A DNA stretch of 64,000 bases from Streptomyces abyssalis (GCF_001751365.1 NZ_LJGT01000038.1:1155540-1219539), one strand, 5' to 3'. Positions 9,020 through 18,626 are shown, counted from the first letter of the stretch. The notes: generated by a model from the letters alone, not told the origin. Program-made: numbers and translations.

Positions 9020-9936
9020 TGACCGCGCTCGCCGACCGTGTGGCGCAGCTGACCGGCGCCGGTGAGGCCACCCGTGCGTTCCCCGTCGACGGCGGGGACA
9101 TCTGCGACGCCTGGAGCATCCAGCTCCGCGGCGGCCCGCACGGCCTGCACCGCAAGGTGTTCGCGAAGACCCTGTCCGACAGCCCGCCCGGCTTCTTCGC
9201 CGCGGAGGCCGCCGGGCTCACCCTGCTCGCGGTGACGGGCACGGTGGCCGTGCCGGACGTGCTCGCCGTGGAGGACGACCTGCTCGTACTGGAGTGGCTG
9301 GAGCCGGGAGAGGCCACCGCCGAGCAGGCCGACCGCCTCGGGCGTGACCTGGCCGCGCTGCACGACACGACCGCTCTGTCCTACGGGACTCCCGGCCGTA
9401 CCGCCTACATCGGCCCTCTCACGCTGCCCTCGCCCTCCGCGCCCGTGACCGATCCCGCCGGGTGGCCCGCCTTCCACGCCGAGTACCGCCTGCTGCCGTT
9501 CCTGCGGCAGGCCGTCGACGGCGGCGGCATCGAAGCGGACGACGCCCGTGACGTCGAGCGGCTGTGCGAGCGCATCGGCGAGATCGCCGGGCCGCCGCAG
9601 CCTCCGGCGCTCATCCACGGCGACCTGTGGTCCGGCAACGTGCACTGGACGACCGGCCAGCCGGGCGCCGCCGGGGGCACGGCAGGCGCCCGCGCCCGCC
9701 TCATCGACCCCGCCGCGCAGGGCGGCCATCCGGAGACCGACCTGGCCTTCCTCCAGCTGTTCGGCTGCCCGCAGATCTCCCGTATCCTCGCCGCGTACGA
9801 CGAAGTACGTCACATCGAGGGCCGCGCCGAACGGGTCCCCCTCCACCAGCTCCACCATCTGCTCGTGCACGCGGTCCTGTTCGGTTCGGGGTACGGCGCG
9901 CTGTGCGGGGCCACTGCCCGCGCCGCCCTGGGCTGA
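9019..9936 (+). CDS. Fructosamine/ketosamine-3-kinase family protein
   Basis: A 305-residue kinase of the fructosamine-kinase (FN3K) family. The catalytic loop HGDLWSGN (200-207) and the metal-binding IDPAAQGGHPETDLA (about 229-243) are both present, along with the N-terminal nucleotide fold and LEWLEPG hinge. The enzymes phosphorylate sugar residues stuck on protein amino groups so that they fall off. Bacterial members usually prefer ribulosamines and erythrulosamines. The gene is coupled to the LMW phosphatase upstream, which supports this role. It is followed 85 bp later by a PLP enzyme. Confidence 0.92.
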   Translation: MTALADRVAQLTGAGEATRAFPVDGGDICDAWSIQLRGGPHGLHRKVFAKTLSDSPPGFFAAEAAGLTLLAVTGTVAVPDVLAVEDDLLVLEWLEPGEATAEQADRLGRDLAALHDTTALSYGTPGRTAYIGPLTLPSPSAPVTDPAGWPAFHAEYRLLPFLRQAVDGGGIEADDARDVERLCERIGEIAGPPQPPALIHGDLWSGNVHWTTGQPGAAGGTAGARARLIDPAAQGGHPETDLAFLQLFGCPQISRILAAYDEVRHIEGRAERVPLHQLHHLLVHAVLFGSGYGALCGATARAALG

Positions 9937-10021
9937 GACCGGCAGACGCACCCACTGGGCAGGCACCGGTACGCGCCCTGACAGCGGCACGGCACCGGCC
10001 GGCCACCACAGGAGAGCCACC

Positions 10022-11161
10022 ATGACCAGCGACAGCGACGCCACCAGAGTCGTACGGGCGGGCCTCCCGGACGAGCAGCCGTACGAGCCGCCGCTGCCCG
10101 GGCCCGTCTTCGCGGCGCATTACCACCTGCCCGGCGAGGTCGCCGCCGCTCCCTACGCGTACGGGCGCGACGCCAACCCCACCTGGAGCGCCCTCGAACG
10201 CGCCATCGGCGAACTGGAGTCGCCACCCGGAGCCGGCGAGGAGCCGGTGCACACGGTCGCCTTCGCCTCCGGCATGGGCGCGATCTCCGCCGTGCTGCTC
10301 TCCCGGGCGCGCCCCGGCGGCGTCGTCGTGCTGCCCGACGACGGCTACAACCTCCTCGTGCCGCTGCGGGAGCGGCTGAGCGGTCTCGGCGTCGAGGTGC
10401 GCACCGCGCCGACCGCCGGCGACGCCCAGCTCGGCAGGCTCGACGGTGCGTCGCTGCTGTGGATCGAATCGCCCTCCAACCCCGGCCTCGACGTGTGCGA
10501 CATCCGGCGGCTGGCCGACGCCGCACATGAACGCGGCGCGCTGGTCGCCGTCGACAACACCCTCGCGACACCGCTGGGTCAGCGCCCGCTCGAACTCGGC
10601 GCGGACTTCTCCGTGGCCAGCGGCACGAAGGCCCTCACCGGGCACGGCGATGTGCTGCTGGGCCATGTCAGCTGCCGTGACGCGGAGTTGGCCGCCTCGG
10701 TACGTCAGTGGCGCAAGCTTGTGGGTGCGATCCCCGGGCCGATGGAGGCCTGGCTCGCGCACCGCTCGCTTGCGACGCTCGACGTGCGTACGCAGCGGCA
10801 GGCGGCCGGAGCGCTCGCGGTCGCCGGGGCGCTGCTGGACCGCCCCGAGGTCACCGGCGTACGCCATCCCGGGCTGCCCGGCGATCCCGCGCACGGGACC
10901 GCCGTGCGGCAGATGCGGCGGTTCGGCTGCGTCGTCTCCTTCACGCTGCCCGGCAAGGAGCACGCCGAGCGCTTTCTCGGGGCGCTGCGCCTCGTCGACG
11001 AGGCGACCAGCTTCGGCGGTGTCCGCTCGACGGCGGAGCGGCGCGGACGGTGGGGCGGGGACGCCGTGCCGGAGGGCTTCGTGCGGCTGTCGGTGGGCGT
11101 GGAGGACCCGGACGATCTCGTCGCGGATGTCCTGCGCGCACTGGACGTGGCCGCCGGGTAG
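10022..11161 (+). CDS. Cystathionine gamma-lyase/synthase family PLP enzyme
   Basis: A 379-residue fold-type I PLP enzyme of the Cys/Met metabolism family. Seen are YAYGRDANPTW (phosphate-binding Tyr/Arg), FASGMGAIS, ESPSNPGLDVCDI, DNTLATP (Asp178 contacts the pyridine) and SGTKALTGHGD with Lys203 as the Schiff-base lysine. It probably cleaves or forms cystathionine or a related thioether. ATG at 10022 follows GGAGAGCCACC. It lies on the same strand as the deglycation pair; whether it acts with them is unknown. Confidence 0.92.
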   Translation: MTSDSDATRVVRAGLPDEQPYEPPLPGPVFAAHYHLPGEVAAAPYAYGRDANPTWSALERAIGELESPPGAGEEPVHTVAFASGMGAISAVLLSRARPGGVVVLPDDGYNLLVPLRERLSGLGVEVRTAPTAGDAQLGRLDGASLLWIESPSNPGLDVCDIRRLADAAHERGALVAVDNTLATPLGQRPLELGADFSVASGTKALTGHGDVLLGHVSCRDAELAASVRQWRKLVGAIPGPMEAWLAHRSLATLDVRTQRQAAGALAVAGALLDRPEVTGVRHPGLPGDPAHGTAVRQMRRFGCVVSFTLPGKEHAERFLGALRLVDEATSFGGVRSTAERRGRWGGDAVPEGFVRLSVGVEDPDDLVADVLRALDVAAG

Positions 11162-11217
11162 GGCGGCGCCCCCGGCCGTTCGTGGCCTGCCCTGTGCTGC
11201 CTGCCCTGCCTGCCCCT

Positions 11218-12258
11218 CTACTCCGGTTTGTGCTCGGGCCCGCCGTAGTCGGGACTCGAGTAATCCGGGCTGGAATACCGGGGGCGGAGGCTCTCGTGCT
11301 CCTTGCCGTCCGACGGACTGCGGCTGGAGAAGTCCGGGCCGGAGTAGCCGAGCCGCGGCGTGCGCTCCTCGGCCCGCGGTGCCTCATGGGTGGACGGCGC
11401 GGCGGCAGCACCGGCGCCCTCGTGGCCGCTGCCGGCACCCGCGCCGTGGCTGCCGCCGCCGGACGGATACCCGGCCAGCGCCTCCGCGAGGAACGGGACT
11501 ATGCCGCGCTCCAGCAGCGTCTCGCGCCACACCGCACGGGCCGCCGAAACCTCCCTGGCCAGGCGGGACTCGGCTGCCGTGTCGTCATCGGTGCCGCTCG
11601 CGGCCGTGGCGTCACCGGGCCGGTTCCGGCGCGCGCCCGCGCCGTTGCGCACGGCCGTCAGCCACAGCTCCGCCATGGCGACGACGATCCCGGCGGCGGC
11701 CAGTATCGCGAAGACCCAGCCCGCGCCCCGCATCGGCTCCGCGATGGACGGTTCGGGCGAGACCACTCGCAGCAGGTTGCCGATCAGCAGGAAGATGACG
11801 GCCGCCGTCCCCGCGAGCAGCGGGACCAGCACGGAGACCATCGCGAGCAGTCCCGCTCCCGTCGTCTCGCCGACGCCCTCGCCCACACCGGCCAGGCTCA
11901 ACCCGCCTCCGCCGTCGCGCCGTTCGCCGTCCTCCCCGGGCTCGCCGCTCTCGTCCCTGGCCTGCGGATGCGACGACGACGAGGACGACGTTGCCCGTGA
12001 CGACGGAGAGGCAGTGTCAACTGCCGGTTGCCGCAGCTGAGTTCGCAGCGCGACGTACTGCTCGTACTCCTCGGCGGCGTCCGCGGCGATGGCGGTGGCG
12101 GCGCTGAGCGCCATCACGCGCAGCTGCTGTGCGCTGATCTGCTCGCCCACTGCCGCCAGGGCAGGACGCTTGTCTGCCTCGCGCAGGGCCTCGTCGACGG
12201 CCCGTTCGAAGTCGGGCCGGTCTTCGGGCAGCAGGTGAGGAGCGGTGTTCATGTGCAT
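11218..12258 (-). CDS. Hypothetical membrane protein with a C-terminal Ser/Tyr-rich repeat tail
   Basis: A 346-residue protein of unknown function. The N-terminal third is a predicted helical cytoplasmic domain (DFERAVDEALREADKRPALA and following). A Ser-rich linker and an acidic, Gly-rich stretch come next, then two transmembrane helices (VLVPLLAGTAAVIFLLIGNLL and the helix ending in IVVAMAELWLTAV). A cytoplasmic segment follows and a low-complexity end with repeated YSSPDYSSPDYGGPE. The Tyr-rich repeat may be a phosphorylation or binding site. ATG at 12258 has GGAG 9 nt upstream; ATG at 12252 is also possible. It is convergent with the PLP-enzyme gene. Confidence 0.75.
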   Translation of the reverse strand: MHMNTAPHLLPEDRPDFERAVDEALREADKRPALAAVGEQISAQQLRVMALSAATAIAADAAEEYEQYVALRTQLRQPAVDTASPSSRATSSSSSSHPQARDESGEPGEDGERRDGGGGLSLAGVGEGVGETTGAGLLAMVSVLVPLLAGTAAVIFLLIGNLLRVVSPEPSIAEPMRGAGWVFAILAAAGIVVAMAELWLTAVRNGAGARRNRPGDATAASGTDDDTAAESRLAREVSAARAVWRETLLERGIVPFLAEALAGYPSGGGSHGAGAGSGHEGAGAAAAPSTHEAPRAEERTPRLGYSGPDFSSRSPSDGKEHESLRPRYSSPDYSSPDYGGPEHKPE

Positions 12259-12290
12259 CCCCCGATGCTCCGTAGGGCCTTCGGTGCCGA

Positions 12291-12630
12291 GGGGGCACTC
12301 CCTGGCTTCTCCCCCACGCTTCGCGTGGAGGGCCCCAGGGAGGACCCCCACCCGGGCCGACAGACCCAGGGGGAGGGCGGGGCAGCCACAGCGAGGGTAG
12401 GCGAATTCGCAGCAGCAGAACCGATTTTAGTGGGAGTCCGGCACTTCCTGAGAGAGAGTTTCCGGTAATTGCCTCTTCCCGGCAACGTGTTCCGCGCCCC
12501 TGCGCGCCCGCCCGTGCCCGCGTACGCCCGCCTTCCTCCTGGGCCCGGCGGCCCGGTGGGCGTCCCCCGGCTGTGCGATCTGGGGGTGCCCCAGCCGTGC
12601 GAGGTGGGGGTCCCCCAGCTGTACGAGCGG
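12291..12630. repeat. Intergenic G/C-tract palindromic elements
   Basis: The 386-bp gap 12259-12644 holds no supportable gene. It contains a nested hairpin at about 12291-12350 (outer CTCCCTGG/CCAGGGAG, inner CCACGC/GCGTGG) and a second cluster at about 12561-12630 with GGGGGTGCCCC and GGGGGTCCCCC palindromes. Both share the GCG-AGG-GGGAG type core found again inside three genes (20671, 27941, 44761). Between them, 12400-12480 is AT-richer and is the likely promoter of the membrane protein gene. Confidence 0.6.
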
Positions 12631-12644
12631 GAGAGAGAGCCCGG

Positions 12645-13889
12645 CTAGTCAGCCAACGGCAGCTGTGTGACGAGGAGTTTCCCGTCCATGGTCACCCCGC
12701 CGTCCATGGCGATGGCCAGCCCGTCGGCGTACAGGTGCGGGCCGGTCACCTCCGGCAGGACGTCCTCGTCCGCGTCCGCGCCGTCGGCGGCCTCGCCGGC
12801 ACCGTTGGCGGCGAACTCCCCGAGCAGGTACGGGATGGGGCTGTGCCCGTGCACGATCTGACGGCCGCCGAATACGGTGAGCAGTTCGCGCGCCGCCAGG
12901 GAGCCCGTCTCGTCGCGGAAGGCGAAACGCTTGGTGAACTTGCGGAACAGGTCCCAGGTCTCGTCCGCGTCGTTGCGCTGCAGGGCCTCGGTGATGGCGT
13001 CGTTCACGCCCTCGATCGTGTTGCCGTAGTCGAGATAGCAGGTGGCGTCCGAGTGCAGCAGGAGGTGCCCGTCGGCCAGCGCCATCGCGTCGAGGCGTGA
13101 CATCCACTGGATGTGGTGGTCCTCGAGCCGTTCCATGTCGGAGCGCTGACCGCCGTTGAGCAGCCATGCCGCCTGGAACGAGGCAGTGCCGGCGCTGGAG
13201 TTGACGGGTGTGTCCCCGAACTTCTTGGCGCCGATCAGCAGCAGTTCGTGGTTGCCCATGAGGGCCTTGCAGTAGCCGCCGGCCGCGGCGGCCTGCGCGG
13301 AGAGGTTCATGACGAGGTCGATGACACCGATGCCGTCGGGCCCGCGGTCGGTGAAGTCGCCGAGGAACCACAGCCGGGTGCTGCCGGCGGCCCAGTTGTC
13401 CTGGCTGTCGGTGATTCCGGCACCGTGCAGTGCGGCGCGGAGCTCGTCGAGGTAGCCGTGGACGTCGCCGACGACGTAGAGCGGGCCCTCGCCCTCTTCC
13501 GCGGCGGGATGCGCGGCCACGTCGACGAGTGTCGGTTCGTGCCCTTCGGGTTGCGCGCCGGAACCGATGACCGGCAGATCGCGTTCCGTCGGGGTGTATC
13601 CGTCGTCGGGCTCCTCGGAACTGCCCTCTTCACGCGCGGGAGCCGACGACCGGTGCGCGGAGAAGGGCGGCACGGCAGCCGCGGCACCGGCCGGACCGGC
13701 CGGAGAGTGCGCGGCGGCGGGTGCCGGCGGAGCGGTCTCCGGCAGCGCCGGCGGTGTGGTCTGCGCGCGGTGCGCCGGATCTGCGGCCGGTGTTCCCGGT
13801 GCGCCCGGTGTTCCCGGGGCTCCGGGGCCGTGCGCGGCGGCACCGCCGCCCTGCAACATCCCGGGTCCCTGACCGGCCCCCTGAGTCAT
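12645..13889 (-). CDS. Calcineurin-like metallophosphatase (PPP superfamily)
   Basis: A 414-residue protein. The first 115 residues are low-complexity Pro/Ala/Gly. The phosphatase domain carries the full signature of the PPP family: GDVHG (141-145), GDFTDRG (177-183), GNHE (212-215) and HGHSP near the C terminus, so both metal sites should be intact. Such enzymes may dephosphorylate Ser/Thr proteins or nucleotides such as diadenosine tetraphosphate. ATG at 13889 has GGAGGGG just upstream; ATG at 13904 is an alternative. It is monocistronic. Confidence 0.9.
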   Translation of the reverse strand: MTQGAGQGPGMLQGGGAAAHGPGAPGTPGAPGTPAADPAHRAQTTPPALPETAPPAPAAAHSPAGPAGAAAAVPPFSAHRSSAPAREEGSSEEPDDGYTPTERDLPVIGSGAQPEGHEPTLVDVAAHPAAEEGEGPLYVVGDVHGYLDELRAALHGAGITDSQDNWAAGSTRLWFLGDFTDRGPDGIGVIDLVMNLSAQAAAAGGYCKALMGNHELLLIGAKKFGDTPVNSSAGTASFQAAWLLNGGQRSDMERLEDHHIQWMSRLDAMALADGHLLLHSDATCYLDYGNTIEGVNDAITEALQRNDADETWDLFRKFTKRFAFRDETGSLAARELLTVFGGRQIVHGHSPIPYLLGEFAANGAGEAADGADADEDVLPEVTGPHLYADGLAIAMDGGVTMDGKLLVTQLPLAD

Positions 13890-14182
13890 CGACCCCTCCA
13901 CCATCGCGCGCCGCCGTGCACCTGTCCGGACCTCGCCCTGCCTGCTTCGGCGGGGACTCCCGCCCGTTGCCTGTCACGCCGACCCACGGGTCCACGGTCG
14001 CACAGACCGGGATCGGGTTCCGGTGTCGTGCGACCCATCATAGGAACGCCGGTAGCGGCTTGTGACGCACCTGGGGGTGGCAATTGCGGCCCGGCCGCGA
14101 GGGGGTGGCGCATTCCTCCGGGAATTCCCCTCTCGTCCTCGGGTGCTGCCGTGGCCCGAATGTCCGTCAGGCGTTTGCCGGA

Positions 14183-15325
14183 TCAGTCCGTACCGGCTCC
14201 GGGCCCGGGGCCGGGGGAGCGCGGCGCGCTGACGGTGGTGCGGGGCGGCCGGCGCTGCGACGACGTACGGACGATGAGGTCGGTCGGCATCACCTGCTGC
14301 ACGGGTGCGTCTTGGCCGATGCCCTCGATGGCGTCGATGAGGAGCTGGATGACCGTGTTGCCGATGCGGCCGGGCTTGAGCGAGAGCGTGGTGATGGGCG
14401 GCTCGGTCGTGGCGTAGACGCTGGACTCGCTGCAGCAGACGAGCAGCAGGTCCTCGGGTACGCGCAGTCCGTAGCGCCTGGCCGCGGCGAGCAGGTCCGT
14501 GCCGTTGGGGTCGAAGAGCCCGTACACGGCGTCCGGTCGGTCGGGCCTGGCCAGCAGCCGGTCGGCGGCGACGGCGCCCGCGCACGGGTCGTGCGCCGGG
14601 TAGGTCTCGTAGACGGGTTCCTGGCCGACGCGGGCGCACCAGTCGAAGTACGCGGTGGTCGACAGCCGTGTGTAGGTGTCGGTGGTGGTGCCGGTCAGCA
14701 GGCCGATGCGGCGGGCGCCGGCTTCGGCGAGGTGGTCGAGGAGGCCCTGGACGGCTTCCTCGTGGTCGTTGTCGACCCAGGCCGTGACGGGGAGCGAGCC
14801 CGCGGGGCGCCCGTCGGACACGACGGGAAGCCCGGAGCGCACGAGTTCGGTGACGACCGGGTCCTCGTCGGAGGGGTCGATGACGACGGTGCCGTCGAGC
14901 GCGACGTTCGACCACAGGTCGTGCCGCGAGGTGGCGGGCAGGATGACCAGTGCGTACCCGCGGGCGAGCGCCGCCGAGGTGGCGGCCCTGGCCATCTCGG
15001 CGAAGTACGCGAACTCGGTGAAGGTGAACGGTTCTTCGCCGTACGTGGTGACCGTGAGCCCGATCAGGCCGGACTTGCCTGTGCGGAGTGTGCGGGCGGC
15101 GGCCGAGGGCCGGTAGCCGAGGCGCTGGGCCACCTCGCGCACATGGCTGCGGGTGGCGTCGGGGAGGCGGCCTTTGCCGTTGAGCGCGTCGGAGACAGTC
15201 GTGATCGAGACGCCGGCCGCGGCGGCGACATCGCGGATGCCCGCGCGCCCGCTCAGCCGGCTTCCCCCGTGTGCCCGGCGCGAGGCCGCTGCCCGGCCCA
15301 CCTGATGCTTCTCTGCTGCTGTCAT
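14183..15325 (-). CDS. LacI family transcriptional regulator
   Basis: A 380-residue repressor-type protein. The N-terminal helix-turn-helix with hinge helix reads DVAAAAGVSITTVSDALNG then LGYRPSAAARTLRTG (about residues 30-80). The rest is a periplasmic-binding-protein-like sensor domain (Peripla_BP_3) that would bind a sugar or nucleoside effector. ATG at 15325 is chosen because residues before it lack coding character. No sugar uptake genes are adjacent, so the target is unclear; the divergent aminotransferase gene is the closest candidate. Confidence 0.93.
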   Translation of the reverse strand: MTAAEKHQVGRAAASRRAHGGSRLSGRAGIRDVAAAAGVSITTVSDALNGKGRLPDATRSHVREVAQRLGYRPSAAARTLRTGKSGLIGLTVTTYGEEPFTFTEFAYFAEMARAATSAALARGYALVILPATSRHDLWSNVALDGTVVIDPSDEDPVVTELVRSGLPVVSDGRPAGSLPVTAWVDNDHEEAVQGLLDHLAEAGARRIGLLTGTTTDTYTRLSTTAYFDWCARVGQEPVYETYPAHDPCAGAVAADRLLARPDRPDAVYGLFDPNGTDLLAAARRYGLRVPEDLLLVCCSESSVYATTEPPITTLSLKPGRIGNTVIQLLIDAIEGIGQDAPVQQVMPTDLIVRTSSQRRPPRTTVSAPRSPGPGPGAGTD

Positions 15326-15763
15326 GGCGCCCCGATCGTAGGCCCGCCACGGAGGGGGTGCTGGCCACTTCCGGGGGACCCCAGAAGGCACGATTCTGCA
15401 TGTGCGACGGCAGCCAACTGCCTTGGAATACACGACAGTTGACGACGCATCATGAACTTTGGCCGACTCGGCGGGCGATTGTGCCCACGGATACGGCGAT
15501 GTTGCGAGGAGGTCTCAACTCACCTTCATGAGTGACGCGCGCCACGGCTCAAGCCACCGGCGCGGCAGTGCGTCATGGGGCTCGCGGCATTTACGTACGC
15601 GCCCCCTGGTGGGCGTCCTCGCAGTCCTCCGGCGGACTCCGTCCGTACTCCGCCCCTCCCGGGGCCCGCGGAATACGGCACCGCCTCGCCGACGCTCCCT
15701 TGCCCGATTCCTCTTAGGGTTAGCAGTATTGATGTCGGAGGCAGGTACGAGGAGGAGTCAGCG
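15326..15763. other. 438-bp divergent intergenic region, no gene seen
   Basis: Between the LacI gene (minus) and the aminotransferase gene (plus). It must carry both promoters. I see an A/T-rich stretch around 15410-15470 and TTAGGGTTAGCAGTATTG just before the aminotransferase ribosome site, but no clear operator. Short open frames here lack coding bias. Confidence 0.5.
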
Positions 15764-16843
15764 GTGAGCGAGAAGAAGCCCAGGCTGCGCAGCGCGCTCG
15801 AAGGCATCCCCACCTACAAGCCGGGCAGGCCGGCCGCTTCCGGGCCCGCCGCGTACAAGCTGTCCTCGAACGAGAACCCGTACCCGCCGCTCCCCGGCGT
15901 GCTGGAGACGCTGACGGCGTCGGCCGGCGCCGCCAACCGCTACCCGGACATGGCCTGCACCGGCCTGATGGAGGCGATCGCGGACCGCTTCGGCGTCCCC
16001 GTCGAGCATGTGGCCACCGGCACCGGCTCGGTCGGCGTCGCACAGCAGCTGCTGCAGTGCACGGCAGGCCCCGGCGACGAAGTGATCTACGCCTGGCGCT
16101 CCTTCGAGGCCTATCCGATCATCACCCAGATCTCCGGCGCCGCCTCTGTGCAGGTGCCTCTGACGGACGGCGAGGAGCACGACCTGGACGCCATGGCCGG
16201 CGCCGTCACCGACCGCACCCGCCTGATCTTCGTCTGCAACCCCAACAACCCCACGGGCGTGGCCATCCCGGGGGACGCCCTGGAGCGGTTCCTCGACCGC
16301 GTGCCGGACGACGTGCTGGTCGTGCTGGACGAGGCCTACCGCGAGTTCGTACGGGACGAGGGCGTCGTCGACGGTCTGGATCTCTACCGCGACCGCCCCA
16401 ACGTGTGTGTGCTGCGCACCTTCTCCAAGGCCTATGGTCTGGCCGGCCTGCGGGTCGGCTTCGCCGTCGCCCACGAGCCGGTCGCCGCCGCCCTGCGCAA
16501 GACCGCCGTGCCCTTCGGCGTCAGCCAGCTCGCCCAGGACGCCGCGGTCGCCTCACTGCGCAGCGAGAACGAACTGCTGGAGAGGGTCGAGTCGCTCGTC
16601 GCCGAGCGTGCGCGCGTCTCGCGTGAGCTGGTCGCCCAGGGCTGGACGGTGCCGGAGTCGCACGCCAACTTCGTCTGGCTGCGGCTCGGTGACCGTACGA
16701 GCGCGTTCGCGGCGGCCTGTGAGCAGTCGGGCGTGATGATCCGGCCCTTCCCGGGCGAGGGCGTGCGGGTCTCCGTGGGGGAGACGGAGGCGAACGAGAT
16801 CTTCCTGCAGACCGCCGCCGCCTTCCGCAAGAGCGAGTTCTGA
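15764..16843 (+). CDS. hisC: Histidinol-phosphate/aromatic aminotransferase (HisC-like)
   Basis: A 359-residue class I/II aminotransferase of the HisC family. Signatures are [13 protein letters not shown] (33-45), CNPNNPTG (158-165), VLDEAYREF (Asp189, Tyr192) and [15 protein letters not shown] with Lys222 as the PLP lysine. It stands alone rather than in a his operon, so it may be a paralogue that works on phenylpyruvate (Pat-like) or on histidinol phosphate. GTG at 15764 follows a strong GGAGGAG. A terminator hairpin follows. Whether it serves histidine or aromatic amino acid synthesis cannot be told from sequence alone. Confidence 0.92.
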   Translation: MSEKKPRLRSALEGIPTYKPGRPAASGPAAYKLSSNENPYPPLPGVLETLTASAGAANRYPDMACTGLMEAIADRFGVPVEHVATGTGSVGVAQQLLQCTAGPGDEVIYAWRSFEAYPIITQISGAASVQVPLTDGEEHDLDAMAGAVTDRTRLIFVCNPNNPTGVAIPGDALERFLDRVPDDVLVVLDEAYREFVRDEGVVDGLDLYRDRPNVCVLRTFSKAYGLAGLRVGFAVAHEPVAAALRKTAVPFGVSQLAQDAAVASLRSENELLERVESLVAERARVSRELVAQGWTVPESHANFVWLRLGDRTSAFAAACEQSGVMIRPFPGEGVRVSVGETEANEIFLQTAAAFRKSEF

Positions 16844-16885
16844 CGCCGGCGCTCCGGGCTGCCTGACGCCCGCGCTCCGCGTCCG

Positions 16886-16922
16886 CCGGCGGCCGCCGCA
16901 CCAGGGTTGCGGTGGCCGCCGG
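16886..16922 (+). terminator. Terminator hairpin after the HisC-like gene
   Basis: A 15-bp stem with one G:U pair (16886-16900 with 16908-16922) and a 7-nt loop lies 43 bp after the stop and separates this gene from the cyd promoter. Confidence 0.75.
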
Positions 16923-16966
16923 GTCTGTTTCCGGACCCCGCTCGTCGTGTCCGAAAAGACCGGTCG

Positions 16967-16998
16967 TAGTATTTCTTGTGAATGTGAACTCATTCACG
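16967..16998 (+). promoter_or_regulatory. cydA promoter with Rex operator
   Basis: TGTGAACTCATTCACG at 16983-16998 matches the Streptomyces Rex operator TGTGAAC-N3-TTCACA in all but the last base. It begins 11 bp after a -10-like TAGTAT (16967-16972), so a bound repressor would cover the transcription start. Rex leaves DNA when NADH/NAD rises, so cydABCD should be induced under low oxygen. Confidence 0.88.
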
Positions 16999-17090
16999 AG
17001 CACCACTTGTGGTCCGGTCATTCCTGTCCGAACGCGGACGAAACTCCTCGCCGGACGCCGGCCACAGCCGCGAGGCAAAGGAGACAGCCG

Positions 17091-18626
17091 GTGGAGATGA
17101 CAGCCCTGGCGCCGGAGACCCTGGCGCGCTGGCAGTTCGGCGTCACGACCGTCTACCACTTCCTGTTCGTTCCCCTGACGATCTCGCTCGCCTCGCTCGT
17201 CGCGGGCCTGGAGACGGCGTGGGTGCGCACGGGCAAGGAGAAGTACCTCAGGGCCGCCAAGTTCTGGGGCAAGCTCTTCCTGATCAACATCGCCATGGGT
17301 GTGGTGACCGGCATCCTGCAGGAGTTCCAGTTCGGCATGAACTGGTCGGACTACTCGCGTTTCGTCGGGGACGTCTTCGGCGCACCCCTCGCCTTCGAGG
17401 CGCTCATCGCCTTCTTCTTCGAGTCCACCTTCATCGGTCTGTGGATCTTCGGCTGGGACAAGCTGCCCAAGCGGATCCACGCGGCCTGCATGTGGATGGT
17501 GGCCGTCGGGACCGTGCTGTCCGCGTACTTCATCCTGGCGGCCAACTCCTGGATGCAGCACCCCGTCGGCTACCGCATGAACCCTTCGAGCGGCCGGGCC
17601 GAACTCACCGACTTCGTACGGGTGCTCACCCAGAACACGGCCGTCGCGCAGTTCGCGCACACACTCGCCGCCGCCTTCCTCACCGGCGGGGCGTTCATGG
17701 TCGGCATCGCCGCGTACCACCTGATGCGTGGACGGCATGTGGCCGTGATGCGCTCCTCGCTGCGGCTCGGTCTCGTCACGATGGCACTCGCCGGAGTGCT
17801 CACCGCCGTCACCGGCGACCGGCTGGGGAAGATCATGTACGACCAGCAGCCGATGAAGATGGCCGCCGCCGAAGCGCTGTGGGAGACCAAGGGGCCGGCG
17901 CCGTTCTCGCTCTTCGCCTACGGCGACGTGGGTCCCCCGAAGACCGGCCACAACAAGGTCGCCGTCGAGATCCCCGGGCTGCTCTCGTTCCTGGCACACG
18001 ACAACTTCTCCGAACCCGTCCCCGGCATCAAGGACACCGAGGACGCGCTGCGTGAGAAGTACGGCGACAAGTTCGACATCGCCGACTACCGGCCCAACAT
18101 CCCGCTCGCCTACTGGTCGTTCCGGTGGATGATCGGCTTCGGGATGTCCTCCTTCGCGCTCGGCGCCGCCGGGCTGTATCTCACCCGCCGCCGGCTCTGG
18201 CTCTCGCCACGGCTGCGCACGTCGGACGAGGAGGTGCCGCGCCTCGCCCTCACCCGCGAGCGCGAACTCGGCCCCGCCCTCACCGGCTGGTACTGGCGGC
18301 TCGCCCTGCTGACCCTGGCGTTCCCGCTGATCGCCAACTCGTGGGGCTGGATCTTCACCGAGACCGGCCGGCAGCCCTGGGTCGTCTACGGCGTGCTGCC
18401 GACCGCCGCGGGCGTCTCGCCCAGTGTCAGCCAGGCGGAGGTCGTCACCTCGATGAGCGTCTTCATCGCCCTGTACGCGGTGCTCGCCGTCATCGAGGTC
18501 AAGCTGCTGGCGAAGTACGTGAAGGCCGGACCGCCCGAGCTGACGGACTCGGACCTCAATCCGCCGACCCGGATCGGCGGTCACGACGCCGACGACCCCG
18601 ACCGTCCCATGGCCTTCTCCTACTGA
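17091..18626 (+). CDS. cydA: Cytochrome bd ubiquinol/menaquinol oxidase subunit I
   Basis: A 511-residue membrane subunit that carries all three hemes and oxidises quinol while reducing oxygen. The N terminus WQFGVTTVYHFLFVPLTI supplies the heme b595 histidine (His23), and the conserved GRQPWVVYGVLPTA and the intact Q-loop region are seen; nine hydrophobic segments fit the family. GTG at 17091 is favoured because AAAGGAG lies 7 nt upstream; ATG at 17097 is a second choice. It heads a cydA-cydB-cydCD operon under a Rex operator. Confidence 0.97.
   Translation: MEMTALAPETLARWQFGVTTVYHFLFVPLTISLASLVAGLETAWVRTGKEKYLRAAKFWGKLFLINIAMGVVTGILQEFQFGMNWSDYSRFVGDVFGAPLAFEALIAFFFESTFIGLWIFGWDKLPKRIHAACMWMVAVGTVLSAYFILAANSWMQHPVGYRMNPSSGRAELTDFVRVLTQNTAVAQFAHTLAAAFLTGGAFMVGIAAYHLMRGRHVAVMRSSLRLGLVTMALAGVLTAVTGDRLGKIMYDQQPMKMAAAEALWETKGPAPFSLFAYGDVGPPKTGHNKVAVEIPGLLSFLAHDNFSEPVPGIKDTEDALREKYGDKFDIADYRPNIPLAYWSFRWMIGFGMSSFALGAAGLYLTRRRLWLSPRLRTSDEEVPRLALTRERELGPALTGWYWRLALLTLAFPLIANSWGWIFTETGRQPWVVYGVLPTAAGVSPSVSQAEVVTSMSVFIALYAVLAVIEVKLLAKYVKAGPPELTDSDLNPPTRIGGHDADDPDRPMAFSY

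Noticed and set aside
15459..15767. Small gene between the LacI and aminotransferase genes
   Set aside because: It has Arg/Ser-rich shadow composition and runs into the aminotransferase start in another frame.
16521..18584. 687-codon open frame opposite hisC and cydA
   Set aside because: Spans two confirmed genes and their terminator and promoter on the other strand, with no domain signature.
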